From a virus, in IMG/VR virus record IMGVR_UViG_3300032053_010765, positions 1 to 27,948 of that record: a stretch of DNA of 27,948 bases; one strand, given 5' to 3'. Of this stretch, positions 1-9,069 are shown piece after piece (within the stretch, counting starts at the first letter, position 1; each line of letters begins with the position of its first letter). A program made the translations under genes and the position numbers. Under the pieces are notes generated by a model that saw only the letters and a program-made list of their open reading frames with translations, was not told the origin of the DNA and ran no database searches.

Positions 1-1
1 T

Positions 2-1345
2 GGTAATTTAAATTGGGTTATGCCTACAGTTGGAGCACAAGGACCTACCGGAACTGTCGGACCTACCGGGTCTGTCGGATCAACCGGATCTATCGGTCCT
101 ACTGGAACTATAGGAAGTACAGGTTCAACAGGAAGCATTGGAGCTACTGGAGCTACTGGAACTATTGGACCTACTGGCACTATAGGAGCAACCGGTCCAG
201 CAGCAAATCCAGCCAATTATGGTGAAATTAGAATCCAATCTGGGGCTACCGGAACAGTATTTAATGGTGACGGATTTACTGGAATTTTAGGATGGAATTA
301 TTCTGGACCTTCCGCTAATACTACATTAGAAATTGGATCTCAAGGCAATAATAAAATTACTGTTACTTCAGGCGGAATGTATTACATAACAGCAAATGTT
401 GTTACTGATAATATTAGCACCACTGACAATTATCACACCGCAATATTTATCAATGGAGTTAAACAAGATTTTTCAATTGCAAGTTATGTTCAGTCAATAA
501 GCGGAGTTCAAGTATCATTAAATATGAATATTTCTGGACTTGCTCAATTAAGTGCTAATGATGTAGTTGAAATAAGAATGGCTAGTTCAGTAGCAATAAC
601 GACAATCATAAAAAATGCTTCATTAACATTATTTAGTATTGGAGCTAATGGTATTCAGGGCGCAACTGGACCAACCGGACCAGTTGGTCCAACAGGATCA
701 ATTGGAGGTCAAGGCTCTCCAGGCGTTGCAACAAATGTATTTAATATTTGGAATAATGGTGTAAGTTTAGGTGCATTTCCAACAATTAATTTACAAGGAG
801 AATTGATCGGAACTACTGGTCCAAATAATTCTGTAAATATTTCCTCTAATGGTGATATTATTCAAGCTGGTGTTACTGGTTTTGGATTTACGGGACTGTA
901 TGTTGCTCAAGTTTCAGGGGCTATGGTTAAATGGAATAGACCATTTATTACGTCTGTTGCTCAAGGCGCTCTTGGCTATACTAGTATTGGAACTGCCGCC
1001 GCACACATTTCAGTTAATCAATCTGCATATTATCAAGTAAAATCTAAAATTAGCTTTACTGGTTTGCCATCTGGTGCAACAGTTCAAATGCAGCAAGTTC
1101 TTGGAGCTACTGGTGCGGGAGCTATAGGTAACGGAACTCCAATTGCACAATCTGTGGCATTTTATCATAATTATGGTAACATTGCGGCAGATATTGGGCA
1201 CGCAACTTTATTTAATTCTTATGATGTTTACATTCCATCTGGAGTATCAATTGAAACATATTTGACATATACTAGAGGATCTGGTGGAGGTAGTCCAATT
1301 GTATTATCTCCAACTGGCACATTATTTGAAATTCAAATCACTTAA
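2..1345 (+). CDS. Collagen-like tail fibre protein with C1q-like domains (5' end outside the window)
   Basis: Likely a virion fibre or adhesin. Counting from the first in-window Met (position 20), residues 5-61 are about 19 Gly-X-Y triplets, mostly G-P-T, G-S-T/I and G-A-T, so the third position is rich in Thr. Residues about 75-207 form a beta-rich domain resembling C1q/TNF jelly rolls (a 'GMYYITANV' strand, then '[10 protein letters not shown]', then '[11 protein letters not shown]'). A second collagen stretch spans 208-235, followed by a second beta-rich domain to the end. The frame stays open upstream of Met-20 to base 2 and that Met has no ribosome binding site, so I treat the gene as cut by the window edge. 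Collagen plus trimeric jelly-roll architecture is known in phage fibres and in Bacillus BclA. It directly precedes a large sugar-modification gene cluster, and Thr-rich triplets are plausible O-glycosylation sites (inference). Confidence 0.8.
   Translation, partial: GNLNWVMPTVGAQGPTGTVGPTGSVGSTGSIGPTGTIGSTGSTGSIGATGATGTIGPTGTIGATGPAANPANYGEIRIQSGATGTVFNGDGFTGILGWNYSGPSANTTLEIGSQGNNKITVTSGGMYYITANVVTDNISTTDNYHTAIFINGVKQDFSIASYVQSISGVQVSLNMNISGLAQLSANDVVEIRMASSVAITTIIKNASLTLFSIGANGIQGATGPTGPVGPTGSIGGQGSPGVATNVFNIWNNGVSLGAFPTINLQGELIGTTGPNNSVNISSNGDIIQAGVTGFGFTGLYVAQVSGAMVKWNRPFITSVAQGALGYTSIGTAAAHISVNQSAYYQVKSKISFTGLPSGATVQMQQVLGATGAGAIGNGTPIAQSVAFYHNYGNIAADIGHATLFNSYDVYIPSGVSIETYLTYTRGSGGGSPIVLSPTGTLFEIQIT
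35..202 (+). repeat. Gly-X-Thr coding triplet repeat
   Basis: Degenerate 9-base repeats of the type GG(A/T)-CC(T/A)-AC(T/C/G) encode the first collagen stretch. A second, shorter block with the same words lies at about 641-724. The same words recur at 9289-9354, inside another gene. Shared words at three places give homology for recombination between fibre genes (inference). Confidence 0.7.
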
Positions 1346-1441
1346 ATTATAAGTTTGTCTGATTTAATTTAAAATATAAAAATACAAATTAACGTTATAT
1401 ATTGTGATGAAATTCTTTTTCAGACCAATTAAAGGAAAGAC

Positions 1442-4084
1442 ATGAAAGCACCGATTAGTTTTTGTATTATTACTAAAAATGAGCCATTATTAGAAAAATG
1501 CTTGTTATCCATAAGAGATCATGTAAAAGAAATTGTTATAGTAGATACTGGGTCTACTGATGGAACCGTTGAAATTGCAAAAAAATATGCAGATATTTTT
1601 GAAATATATACTGATTGTAATGACCCCAAAACTGGATTAATTGAAGATTTTTCACAAGCGCGTAATAGGGCGTTTGAATTAGCAACTCAGCCATGGGTTG
1701 GATGGATTGATGGCGATGATATTTTAGAGGGTGGGGAAAATTTATATAATTTAGTTAGCCCGCCCTCAAACAATGAATTGAATGCATTTATGTTTCCATA
1801 TGAATATTCATATGATGAAAGTGGCAATTGTACTTGTAGACATTATCGTGAAAGATTGTTTTCTAATAAAAATAAAGTCAAATTTGTAAATCCTGTGCAT
1901 GAGGTAGCAGTTCCAAATGCTGGTGTAAATCCATTTTTTATTCAAAATGATTCTGTTATTTTTAAACATCAAAGACAATATGGAAATAAGGCGCCTGAAA
2001 TTGGCAGAAATTTAAGAATTCTTAGAAAATATTTTGAAAAGCATGGAGATTCTGATGCTAGGCAATTATATTATCTTGGATTGGAATGTTATAATGCTGG
2101 ATTAACAGATGAGGCATTAGAGATATTGACCAAATATATAAGCAAAAGTGGATGGGCAGATGAAATAGTAATGGCATTATTGAAAAAATGCGATATTTAT
2201 TTTGGTCGTCAAGATTACGCTAATGCGATTGAATGTGGTTATAAAATTTTATCATACAAAGAGACTTGGTGTGAAGGATATTTTATTTTAGGTAAAGCAT
2301 ATTATTATTTGGCATCAGCAGGCGGTTTAGAAGAAATGCGCAATTGGGAAAGATGCGCTAATTTCATTAAAATTGGATTAGGCTTTCCTCCAACTAAAAC
2401 ATTATTATTCATAAATCCATTAGATAGAGATATTGATATTCATAGATATTATAATATGGCTTTAAATAAAATTGGAGATATTCAAGGAGCATTAGATAGT
2501 GCTAATATTGGATTGCTTAAATCTCCAAATGATGTTGGGTTGCTGTCTAATAAGAAAATATATGAAACATTTCTTACAAAAAATGGCGCAAATATTGCTA
2601 TTAATGAATTGATTACAAAAAATATAATAAGTAAGACTTCTTATGATTTGATTATTAAATTAATTAATAATGAATCTATTGAACAAGAAACAAAAATGAC
2701 ATTAGTTTCTGAATCTTTAAATAAAAGTGAATGGAATATTCCAGAATCATTAAGTTTTGATAGTTTACCATTAAATATTTCAGACAATCAATTTGAATCT
2801 TTAATAATAGAAACTTGGAAACAATTTATGTTGCAAGATGAGGTGTCTGCGGCAATTATTTTATTAGAATCGGCTCCATTAAATAAAGAATCATTAAGTA
2901 TTAAAAGCGCAATAAAACTATCTAAAGAATATTTAGAAAATAAAGATATATTAGTTAAAAATACTAATATTTTAGATATAATATTTTATGCTGGAAATGG
3001 AGTAGAAAATTGGAATCCAGATACAGTTAAAAAGACTGGTATTGGTGGGTCAGAGCTAATGCTTATGGAGCAAGCAAAACGTTTTGCTAAAATGGGACAT
3101 AAGGTAAGGGTATATAATAGTTGCGGGACTGAGGGAGTTTATGAAGGAGTATCATATCAATTAACTGAGAGATATCAAAATTTAGTTTGTGATGTATTAG
3201 TTGTGTCACGCAGAGCTGATATGTTAGGAGATCAGTATAATATAAGCGCTAAATTAAAATTACTGTGGGTTCACGACATATATGCTATTAGGGCGACAAA
3301 TGAATTATTGCTAAAAGCTGATCGTATTTTAGCCTTGTCAGAGTGGCATAAGCAAAATTTGATTAATTACCATGATTTAAACACTGAACATATTATAGTT
3401 ACTAGAAATGGTATTGATTTAAATAGATTTAATAAAAATATTAAAAGAGATCAATTTAAATGTATTAATAGTAGTTCTCCAGATCGTTCGTGGCCAATAT
3501 TGTTAGATATTTGGCCAGAAATTAAAAAACAAGTACCACAAGCCACATTGCATCTTTATTATGGTTTTAAAAATTGGGAATTTAGTGCCCAACACGATCA
3601 ATTACAAATGGATTTAATTAATAGACTAAAACAACAAATTAAAAATTTAGCTTCATTAGGAGTAGTATTTCATGATAGAGTTAATCAAGAAGATTTGGCT
3701 AAAGAATTTTTATCAGCCGGGGCTCTATTATATCCAACATGGTTCACAGAAACTTCAAATATTTCTGGAATGGAAGCTCAAGCTGCAGGATTAAGATATA
3801 TAAGCTCTAGTATTGCTGCTTTAAATGAAACCGTTGGCAATCGAGGTATATTGCTAGATGGAGTTTGGACTGATAAGTCATACCAAGATAAATTTGTAGA
3901 AGAAACAGTTAAAGCATTAAAAAATAATGATAACTCAGATAGATTAAAATTACAGAAATATGCTCAAGAGCATTTTGGACTAGATCAACTTGCTAAAGAT
4001 TGGGAAAATTTATTTTCCCAATTAATAAATGATTTAAAGGCAAATCCAATAATTCCATATCAACCAACCAAAGCATACCGATGA
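1442..4084 (+). CDS. GT2-TPR-GT4 fusion glycosyltransferase
   Basis: Bifunctional cytoplasmic glycosyltransferase. Residues 1 to about 190 are a GT-A fold GT2 domain: an 'ITKNE' start at 10-14, the nucleotide-binding 'DTGSTDGT' at 35-42, and a metal-binding 'DGDD' at 90-93. The middle, about 195-500, is helical with tetratricopeptide-like repeats ('ARQLYYLGLECYNAG', 'CEGYFILGKAYYYLA'). From about 508 a GT-B domain follows, with 'GIGGSELMLMEQAKRFAKMG', 'ILALSEWHKQN', 'VTRNGID' and a C-terminal 'SGMEAQAAG' segment like the nucleotide-sugar loop of GT4 enzymes. The start is preceded by AAAGGAAAG. It overlaps the next gene by ATGA. The C-terminal half is paralogous to the separate gene at 7938. 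Donor and acceptor cannot be read from sequence; tail-fibre or lipopolysaccharide modification are both possible. Confidence 0.88.
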   Translation: MKAPISFCIITKNEPLLEKCLLSIRDHVKEIVIVDTGSTDGTVEIAKKYADIFEIYTDCNDPKTGLIEDFSQARNRAFELATQPWVGWIDGDDILEGGENLYNLVSPPSNNELNAFMFPYEYSYDESGNCTCRHYRERLFSNKNKVKFVNPVHEVAVPNAGVNPFFIQNDSVIFKHQRQYGNKAPEIGRNLRILRKYFEKHGDSDARQLYYLGLECYNAGLTDEALEILTKYISKSGWADEIVMALLKKCDIYFGRQDYANAIECGYKILSYKETWCEGYFILGKAYYYLASAGGLEEMRNWERCANFIKIGLGFPPTKTLLFINPLDRDIDIHRYYNMALNKIGDIQGALDSANIGLLKSPNDVGLLSNKKIYETFLTKNGANIAINELITKNIISKTSYDLIIKLINNESIEQETKMTLVSESLNKSEWNIPESLSFDSLPLNISDNQFESLIIETWKQFMLQDEVSAAIILLESAPLNKESLSIKSAIKLSKEYLENKDILVKNTNILDIIFYAGNGVENWNPDTVKKTGIGGSELMLMEQAKRFAKMGHKVRVYNSCGTEGVYEGVSYQLTERYQNLVCDVLVVSRRADMLGDQYNISAKLKLLWVHDIYAIRATNELLLKADRILALSEWHKQNLINYHDLNTEHIIVTRNGIDLNRFNKNIKRDQFKCINSSSPDRSWPILLDIWPEIKKQVPQATLHLYYGFKNWEFSAQHDQLQMDLINRLKQQIKNLASLGVVFHDRVNQEDLAKEFLSAGALLYPTWFTETSNISGMEAQAAGLRYISSSIAALNETVGNRGILLDGVWTDKSYQDKFVEETVKALKNNDNSDRLKLQKYAQEHFGLDQLAKDWENLFSQLINDLKANPIIPYQPTKAYR

Positions 4085-4890
4085 ATAAATACGACGAAAA
4101 ATTAACTAATTCTTTATTTTTTAATAAAGCATTTCAACCCTCTATTCTAAAAATGGAATCATTAAAACCAAAAGAGCTATTTCCTCAGTTAATTAAATTA
4201 AATATAGCTTCTGGACCAAATGTATTTCCTTTTGATGGTTGGGTAAACTATGATAAAGAAGATTTTACTTCTTATTTCTATCATTTAGATTGGCAAGATA
4301 AAGAAAAAACAATAGCATATAAATTGGAAGAAATGCCAGAACATCAACAAAAATTAGCTAACTATATGCGTTCTGGTGGTAAAGTACAATCAAAAGTTAA
4401 AAATATTTCAGAAAGATTTGAAGAACACGAAGATAATAGTGTAGATATGATCTATTTAGGTCAAATGATTGAACATTTAAATCCAAGACATCAATTACCA
4501 GTATTTCTAAATGAATGTTATAGAATGTTAAAGCCAGGCGGATTAATTAGAATAACAACTCCATCATTAAATTTGTTAGTTTTAGCATATGTAAATAATC
4601 AAATGGCTTTGTTTGAAAAAGATCAGCCTGATTTTTATAAAAATGCTGATCCTGGTGCCCAATTATCATATTTAATGTTTGGAGCGACTGGAGCAAATTG
4701 TACTCAAACAAATTATGAAGGGCATTTCTTTTTGTTTACTGAAAAATCAATGATCTCTTCATTACAATTAGCCGGATTTAAAGATATAGAATTTTATACT
4801 GAGACAGGTAAAAGTAAAAGTGATATTATGAAAAATGAGTGTGTGGATGCAGGGGTTAGTCATAGTCTTTTAGTTGAGGCTATTAAATGA
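4081..4890 (+). CDS. SAM-dependent methyltransferase
   Basis: Class I (Rossmann-fold) methyltransferase of the Methyltransf_11/25 type often found in sugar clusters. Motif I is the divergent 'LNIASGPN' at 40-47; the post-II/IV region is 'VDMIYLGQMIEHL' at 121-133; and motif V is 'RMLKPGGL' at 148-155, followed by the typical 'IRITTPS'. At 269 residues it is a normal length for the family. The start overlaps the stop of the upstream glycosyltransferase (ATGA), and its own stop overlaps the start of the homing endonuclease, so translation is probably coupled. It most likely methylates a sugar or sugar-linked intermediate; the substrate is not visible. Confidence 0.85.
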   Translation: MNKYDEKLTNSLFFNKAFQPSILKMESLKPKELFPQLIKLNIASGPNVFPFDGWVNYDKEDFTSYFYHLDWQDKEKTIAYKLEEMPEHQQKLANYMRSGGKVQSKVKNISERFEEHEDNSVDMIYLGQMIEHLNPRHQLPVFLNECYRMLKPGGLIRITTPSLNLLVLAYVNNQMALFEKDQPDFYKNADPGAQLSYLMFGATGANCTQTNYEGHFFLFTEKSMISSLQLAGFKDIEFYTETGKSKSDIMKNECVDAGVSHSLLVEAIK

Positions 4891-5258
4891 GATGCTCAAT
4901 TTATTTATGTACTAATAAAATTAATGGGAAAGTTTATGTGGGACAAACATGGAATACCATTGAACACAGATTTAATCAACATATTGATGACAAAAGAATG
5001 TATTACTTTCATTCTGCATTAAAAAAATATGGTCATATAAATTTTATAATAGAATGTATTGTTATGTGCTCTAATCAGAAAGATGCCGATTTTTTAGAAG
5101 AATTATTTATTATTAAACAAAAAATAATTTCATTAAGTGAAAATGATATTTCTAATATAAAAAATAGTGAAAATAATTTAAAATCTTGTAAAGATTTATG
5201 TGAAAAATATAATATAAGCAAATCCACCTATTATAGAATTAAGCGTGGTAGAAGATGA
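4887..5258 (+). CDS. GIY-YIG homing endonuclease
   Basis: Small free-standing endonuclease. The GIY-YIG signature is 'SIYL' (4-7) and 'VYVGQT' (16-21). The conserved Arg is R28, followed by H32, and the likely metal-binding Glu is E72 in 'LEELFII'. Residues about 98-121 look like a compact helix-turn-helix ('CEKYNISKSTYYRI') that would serve as the DNA-recognition tail. The usual 'GYN...GG' strand after the catalytic Glu is missing, so the core is shortened. It lies between a methyltransferase and a glycosyltransferase with ATGA overlaps at both ends, and removing it would rebuild a normal ATGA junction. It is selfish DNA unrelated to the sugar pathway. I am confident of the family, not of activity. 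Confidence 0.9.
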   Translation: MRCSIYLCTNKINGKVYVGQTWNTIEHRFNQHIDDKRMYYFHSALKKYGHINFIIECIVMCSNQKDADFLEELFIIKQKIISLSENDISNIKNSENNLKSCKDLCEKYNISKSTYYRIKRGRR

Positions 5259-6352
5259 AAATTGGGATTATAACAACTCATAGTTTTCCTGTAGCTTTTA
5301 ATAAAATTCATACAGGAGATATAGTGATTGTAGATCTTGCCAGGTCGTTGGATGAAATGGGGCATGAGGTTCATATATATGCTCCAGAGGGCACCTATTG
5401 CCCTCCTAATGGCAAGACTTTTAATATGAGAGCTAGCTATGGCAAATATCCTCCAAGGGGCGAGGATTGCGAATTAGAGTGTTATCAAAATCATAAAGAA
5501 GAATTAAGAAAAGAAGATATTGTACACGACTTCTCAGTAACTAAACAAATCGCTCAGTCATTAGCTAATGAAGGTAAAACAAATTTAATATCAACAATAA
5601 TGGGTGGTCCATGGTTACAAAGCCAACCCCCACACAATTTAGTAGTTTGGTCTAATGCTCATAGAGATAGAGTTCTTAAAGGGCTTACAGATTATGAAAA
5701 TACTCCTCTTGTTGGGTTGGCAGGAGCTAATGGATTCCCTGTAAAAGAAGCTCGTGTAGTTTATGGAGGTATTGATACAGATTTTTATACTCCAACATAT
5801 GAGAAGAAGGATTATTATCTATGGTTGAATCGTTGGCATATTGCAAAGAATTATAAAGGTGCTATTGAGTTAGCAAAAGCTACCGGAATAGAGTTAGTGA
5901 TGGCAGGAGAACATCCAGACAATGAAATGTTTGAATACCAAAGAAATTGTGCTTTAGAGGCTGTTGAGTTAGCTAAAGGTTATTCAAATATTCATTTTGA
6001 ATTTTTACCATTAGATCCAGATCATCATACAGCAAAAAGAGAGTTATATAGACAGGCTAAAGCTCTGTTATTTTTAGGAGTTTTTCAGGAACCATTTGGA
6101 TTGTCTCAATGTGAAGCCATGGCATGTGGCACTCCAGTAATTGGATTTAATTATGGATCAGTTCCAGAAGTAGTTTCTAATGAAATAACTGGATGTGTAA
6201 TAAACAATAATATGGAAGATTTAATTAAGTCATTAGAATCAATAAATAAAATAAGTCCAGCTGTATGTAGAGATTTAACAGTAGAAAGATTTGATCGAAA
6301 AGTTATGGCTCAATCATATTTAAAAGAATATTTAAATATTTTAAACGGGTGA
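5255..6352 (+). CDS. GT4-type (GT-B fold) glycosyltransferase
   Basis: Retaining-type glycosyltransferase that would transfer a sugar from a nucleotide donor in the cytoplasm. The N-terminal Rossmann half begins 'MKIGIITTHSFPVA' and continues 'LARSLDEMGHEVHIYAPEG', standard for GT4. The C-terminal half has 'VVYGGIDTDFYTP' and the E-x7-E motif with E279 and E287 in 'EPFGLSQCEAMACGTPVIG', which binds the donor and is the clearest family mark. Length (365) is typical. Its start overlaps the endonuclease stop by ATGA, and before that insertion it probably followed the methyltransferase directly. It ends an ATGA-coupled run of four genes; the next gene has its own leader of 86 bases and its own AAAGGA site. 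Confidence 0.9.
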   Translation: MKIGIITTHSFPVAFNKIHTGDIVIVDLARSLDEMGHEVHIYAPEGTYCPPNGKTFNMRASYGKYPPRGEDCELECYQNHKEELRKEDIVHDFSVTKQIAQSLANEGKTNLISTIMGGPWLQSQPPHNLVVWSNAHRDRVLKGLTDYENTPLVGLAGANGFPVKEARVVYGGIDTDFYTPTYEKKDYYLWLNRWHIAKNYKGAIELAKATGIELVMAGEHPDNEMFEYQRNCALEAVELAKGYSNIHFEFLPLDPDHHTAKRELYRQAKALLFLGVFQEPFGLSQCEAMACGTPVIGFNYGSVPEVVSNEITGCVINNNMEDLIKSLESINKISPAVCRDLTVERFDRKVMAQSYLKEYLNILNG

Positions 6353-6438
6353 TTGGAAATTTGTATTAGTTTATAACATATTTTTATTTTGAGGATATAG
6401 AGCTTGTGTAGTGTTGCATCACCTAAAAGGAAATTACA

Positions 6439-7206
6439 ATGGAATTAGATAAAAGCACGCCGGATTGGAATTTACCAAGTTTTCATGAGGGGACTTATTG
6501 GAAGCAGTATTTAAATGGTGGAAGAACATTTATTGATATTGGTGCTCATGTTGGGACCTGGACTATTAATTTAGCTAAATACTATGATAGAGTGATTGCA
6601 TTTGAACCAGATCCAAGAGGATATACGGCATTAAAGAGAAATCTTGAGCTTAATAACATAAAAAATGTTGAAGTTATACCAAAGGCTGTTTCTAATAAAA
6701 CTGGAACTGTAAAATTTAATTTATTTTTTAATCCTTGTACTAATACTTTAATGGATCCTAAAAAAATGGGTAGAACTGATTTGCCTATTAGTGAGGTAGA
6801 GGTTGAGACAGTTTCAATTGATGAGTTTGTTAAGGCTCGCGGTATAAATGATATTGATTTTATTAAAATAGATGCGGAGGGCGCCGAGTTATTAATAGTC
6901 GAGGGCGGTCTAAATATGTTTAAAACTCAAACGCCAGATTTTTTTATTGAGATGCATGGATTATTTTATGATCGTTTGAAGAAGATTTTATCATTTGCGG
7001 AGTGCGATGTGCTTGATGGTGGAAGGGCTGGGCTTAGTTTATTGAAGCATCGTCATAAATGGCCGGCATTTGAGACAGAAGACTTTCGAATATTTCCTCA
7101 TGGAACATCTCCGACTGCTAAAGATCAAAAAGAATTACGTTTAAAACATGGTATAGCTTGGGAAGCTCCGGGTGGGTTTCTTGCGGCAGACTATGTTGAC
7201 AAGTAA
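6439..7206 (+). CDS. FkbM family methyltransferase
   Basis: SAM-dependent O-methyltransferase of the FkbM family, usually acting on sugars or polyketides. The SAM site is 'FIDIGAHVGTWTI' at 31-43, the ribose-binding acidic segment is 'AFEPDP' at 54-59, and the diagnostic 'KIDAEGAE' is at 143-150, followed by 'DFFIEMHG'. The last roughly 80 residues extend past the family core with no feature I recognise. A good ribosome binding site (AAAGGAAA) precedes the ATG. It is separate from, but related to, the next gene, so the phage carries two such enzymes, suggesting two methylation positions or acceptors (inference). Confidence 0.88.
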   Translation: MELDKSTPDWNLPSFHEGTYWKQYLNGGRTFIDIGAHVGTWTINLAKYYDRVIAFEPDPRGYTALKRNLELNNIKNVEVIPKAVSNKTGTVKFNLFFNPCTNTLMDPKKMGRTDLPISEVEVETVSIDEFVKARGINDIDFIKIDAEGAELLIVEGGLNMFKTQTPDFFIEMHGLFYDRLKKILSFAECDVLDGGRAGLSLLKHRHKWPAFETEDFRIFPHGTSPTAKDQKELRLKHGIAWEAPGGFLAADYVDK

Positions 7207-7278
7207 GTATTATAATTTTTATTGGCGGAAAATAAAAACTACAATGTAATTAATTTTAAATGGTAAGGCGCGGGTATA

Positions 7279-7941
7279 ATGGCAATTTATAAACAAGAAT
7301 TTAATGGTAAAGAATTTGAAATTATTGAAGGTTCAACTCATCCGGCTTATTCTATTGAAACATTTAGTGCTGATGAAAAAGAATTTAGACTAAAATATTG
7401 GGATATAAAAGAATCGGATGTAGTTTTTGATATTGGAGCATCATATGGTGCATATGCAATATCCGCCTGTGTTATGGGAGCTTCAGTATATGCATTTGAG
7501 CCGGAACCATCGGTATATTGTGGGCTAGTTGATAACGTAAATCATAATAATTTAAATAAAAGTTGTTATACTTCTAATGTTGGTATGTGGAGTTCTAAAG
7601 ATGTTGTTGATATGAAGGAGTATGCGCCTCATTGGCCACCACAGACCATTACTGGCAAATATAATGTAAATACTCTTGATCAGTTTGTTGAAGAATTTAA
7701 AATTACTAAAATTGATTGGATTAAAATAGATGTTGAGGGTGCCGAAGAACATGTAATTAAAGGAGGATTAAATACAATTAAAAAGTTCCAACCTAATTTA
7801 ATTGTAGAGTGTCATACGTTTTTAGATAAAGATTTATTAAAAAATGTTAAAAAAACGCTTGAATCTTTATATAATTATGATTTTGAAGTAGTTAAGAGAG
7901 ACCCCTGTGTAATGCTTGTTGCAAGAAAGAAAAATAAATGA
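7279..7941 (+). CDS. FkbM family methyltransferase (second copy)
   Basis: Same family as the preceding gene but clearly divergent. SAM site 'VFDIGASYGAYAI' at 49-61, then 'AFEPEP', and the diagnostic 'KIDVEGAEE' at 149-157 followed by 'NLIVECH'. At 220 residues it is close to the minimal FkbM domain and lacks the C-terminal extension of its neighbour. The start is preceded by a weak, G-rich leader. Its last bases overlap the start of the following glycosyltransferase as ATGA, so the two are probably made together. The likely role is O-methylation of the glycan made by the cluster. Confidence 0.87.
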   Translation: MAIYKQEFNGKEFEIIEGSTHPAYSIETFSADEKEFRLKYWDIKESDVVFDIGASYGAYAISACVMGASVYAFEPEPSVYCGLVDNVNHNNLNKSCYTSNVGMWSSKDVVDMKEYAPHWPPQTITGKYNVNTLDQFVEEFKITKIDWIKIDVEGAEEHVIKGGLNTIKKFQPNLIVECHTFLDKDLLKNVKKTLESLYNYDFEVVKRDPCVMLVARKKNK

Positions 7942-9065
7942 AATTTGCTTTATTATTTGGGGCTTGGAGCATAGGTGCCAGACCAATAGATTTTAATAAT
8001 ATAATGTTAAATCCAAGAGGGCTAACTGGTTCTGAGCTTGGAATTTGTATGGTAGCTAAAGAGCTAGCCGCAATGGGTAATGAAGTTCATTTATATACTG
8101 TTCATAAAGAAAATAAGCCTAAAATGTGGGATTGTGTTTATCTTCATGATGTAAATGAAATACCATTAATTTCTTCAAATACTGATGCTGTTATTTCTTG
8201 GAGCGAGCCTGATTTATTAAGATATGTTCCGAATTCTTGTGTTAAAATTTGTTATACAATGTTAAATGATTGGCATTTTAGTCAACCTGGATTTTCAGAT
8301 GTTACTGATATTTTCGTTACCGTCTGTAATATGTTAAAAGATAGATTAATTGCTAACATGGAACCACATGATCAATCTAAGTGGTCCGTGGTTCCTTTAG
8401 GATGTACTCCAGAGCTATATTCAGATCAAAGGGTTCCTGGCAGAATTATTTGGACATCATCAGCAGACAGAGGTTTACATAATTTGTTAGAAATATTTCC
8501 AAAAATTAAAAAAGCTGTTCCAGATGCACATTTAAAAATATTTTATCATTTTGAATATGGAAATATTTTGAATGTAGAACCAAATGATACCGCCGCGCAT
8601 CCCCATATTCGCGAAATGGGAAATAGGTTAAGATATATAAAAGAATCAATTAAGAGATTGAGTCATCTAGGGGTAGAGCATGTTGGACCGGTCAGTAGAA
8701 CTCAAATGGTAAAAGAATTAAGTGAAGCCTCAATATTTGCAGGTAGTTTTGATACGGTTGCATTTACAGAAGGGTTTTCTGTATCGACACTTGAAGCGTT
8801 AGCATCATTTACTGCGCCAATTATTACTGATTGTGATTGTCTTGGAGAAGTTTATACTAACAGTGGCGCGGTTATTGTAAAGAGTCCAGTTAGAGCTAAT
8901 TTAAATCAATTTGCTGAGGAAGTAATAAAAGCGTTAAAAGATAAAAATCATGCTGATGATGTTATAAATAAATGTAGACAGTTTGCAGAAAAATATACGT
9001 GGAAAAATACAGCAATTCAATTACAAGGATTAGTTATTAACCACTCAAAATTCAATGAAAGTTAA
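7938..9065 (+). CDS. GT-B fold glycosyltransferase, paralogue of the GT4 half of the 1442-4084 protein
   Basis: Glycosyltransferase of the GT4/GT1 group. The N-terminal half has 'GLTGSELGICMVAKELAAMG', matching 'GIGGSELMLMEQAKRFAKMG' in the large fusion protein. The hinge carries 'SSADRGLHNLLEIFPKIKK', matching 'SSSPDRSWPILLDIWPEIKK' in that protein. The C-terminal donor-binding loop is 'FTEGFSVSTLEALA', a shifted version of E-x7-E. Length 375 is normal. It is coupled to the upstream FkbM gene by ATGA. The resemblance indicates that one arose from the other by duplication, with fusion to or loss of the GT2-TPR part. Substrate unknown. Confidence 0.85.
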   Translation: MKFALLFGAWSIGARPIDFNNIMLNPRGLTGSELGICMVAKELAAMGNEVHLYTVHKENKPKMWDCVYLHDVNEIPLISSNTDAVISWSEPDLLRYVPNSCVKICYTMLNDWHFSQPGFSDVTDIFVTVCNMLKDRLIANMEPHDQSKWSVVPLGCTPELYSDQRVPGRIIWTSSADRGLHNLLEIFPKIKKAVPDAHLKIFYHFEYGNILNVEPNDTAAHPHIREMGNRLRYIKESIKRLSHLGVEHVGPVSRTQMVKELSEASIFAGSFDTVAFTEGFSVSTLEALASFTAPIITDCDCLGEVYTNSGAVIVKSPVRANLNQFAEEVIKALKDKNHADDVINKCRQFAEKYTWKNTAIQLQGLVINHSKFNES

Positions 9066-9069
9066 AAAT

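Noticed and set aside
35-202. Possible CRISPR-like or minisatellite array
   Set aside because: The repeats are 9-base codon triplets without spacers of constant length; they encode collagen-like protein.
13-225. Reading frame rich in Tyr/Trp/Arg/Ser over the collagen repeat
   Set aside because: It is the Gly-X-Thr repeat read one base off; no start signal and no protein-like composition. The same artefact occurs at 9261-9365 upstream of the cupin start.
1357-1425. Inverted repeat GTCTGA / TCAGAC across the gap between the fibre gene and the glycosyltransferase
   Set aside because: Only six exact pairs separated by 57 bases; such pairs are expected by chance in this AT-rich sequence.
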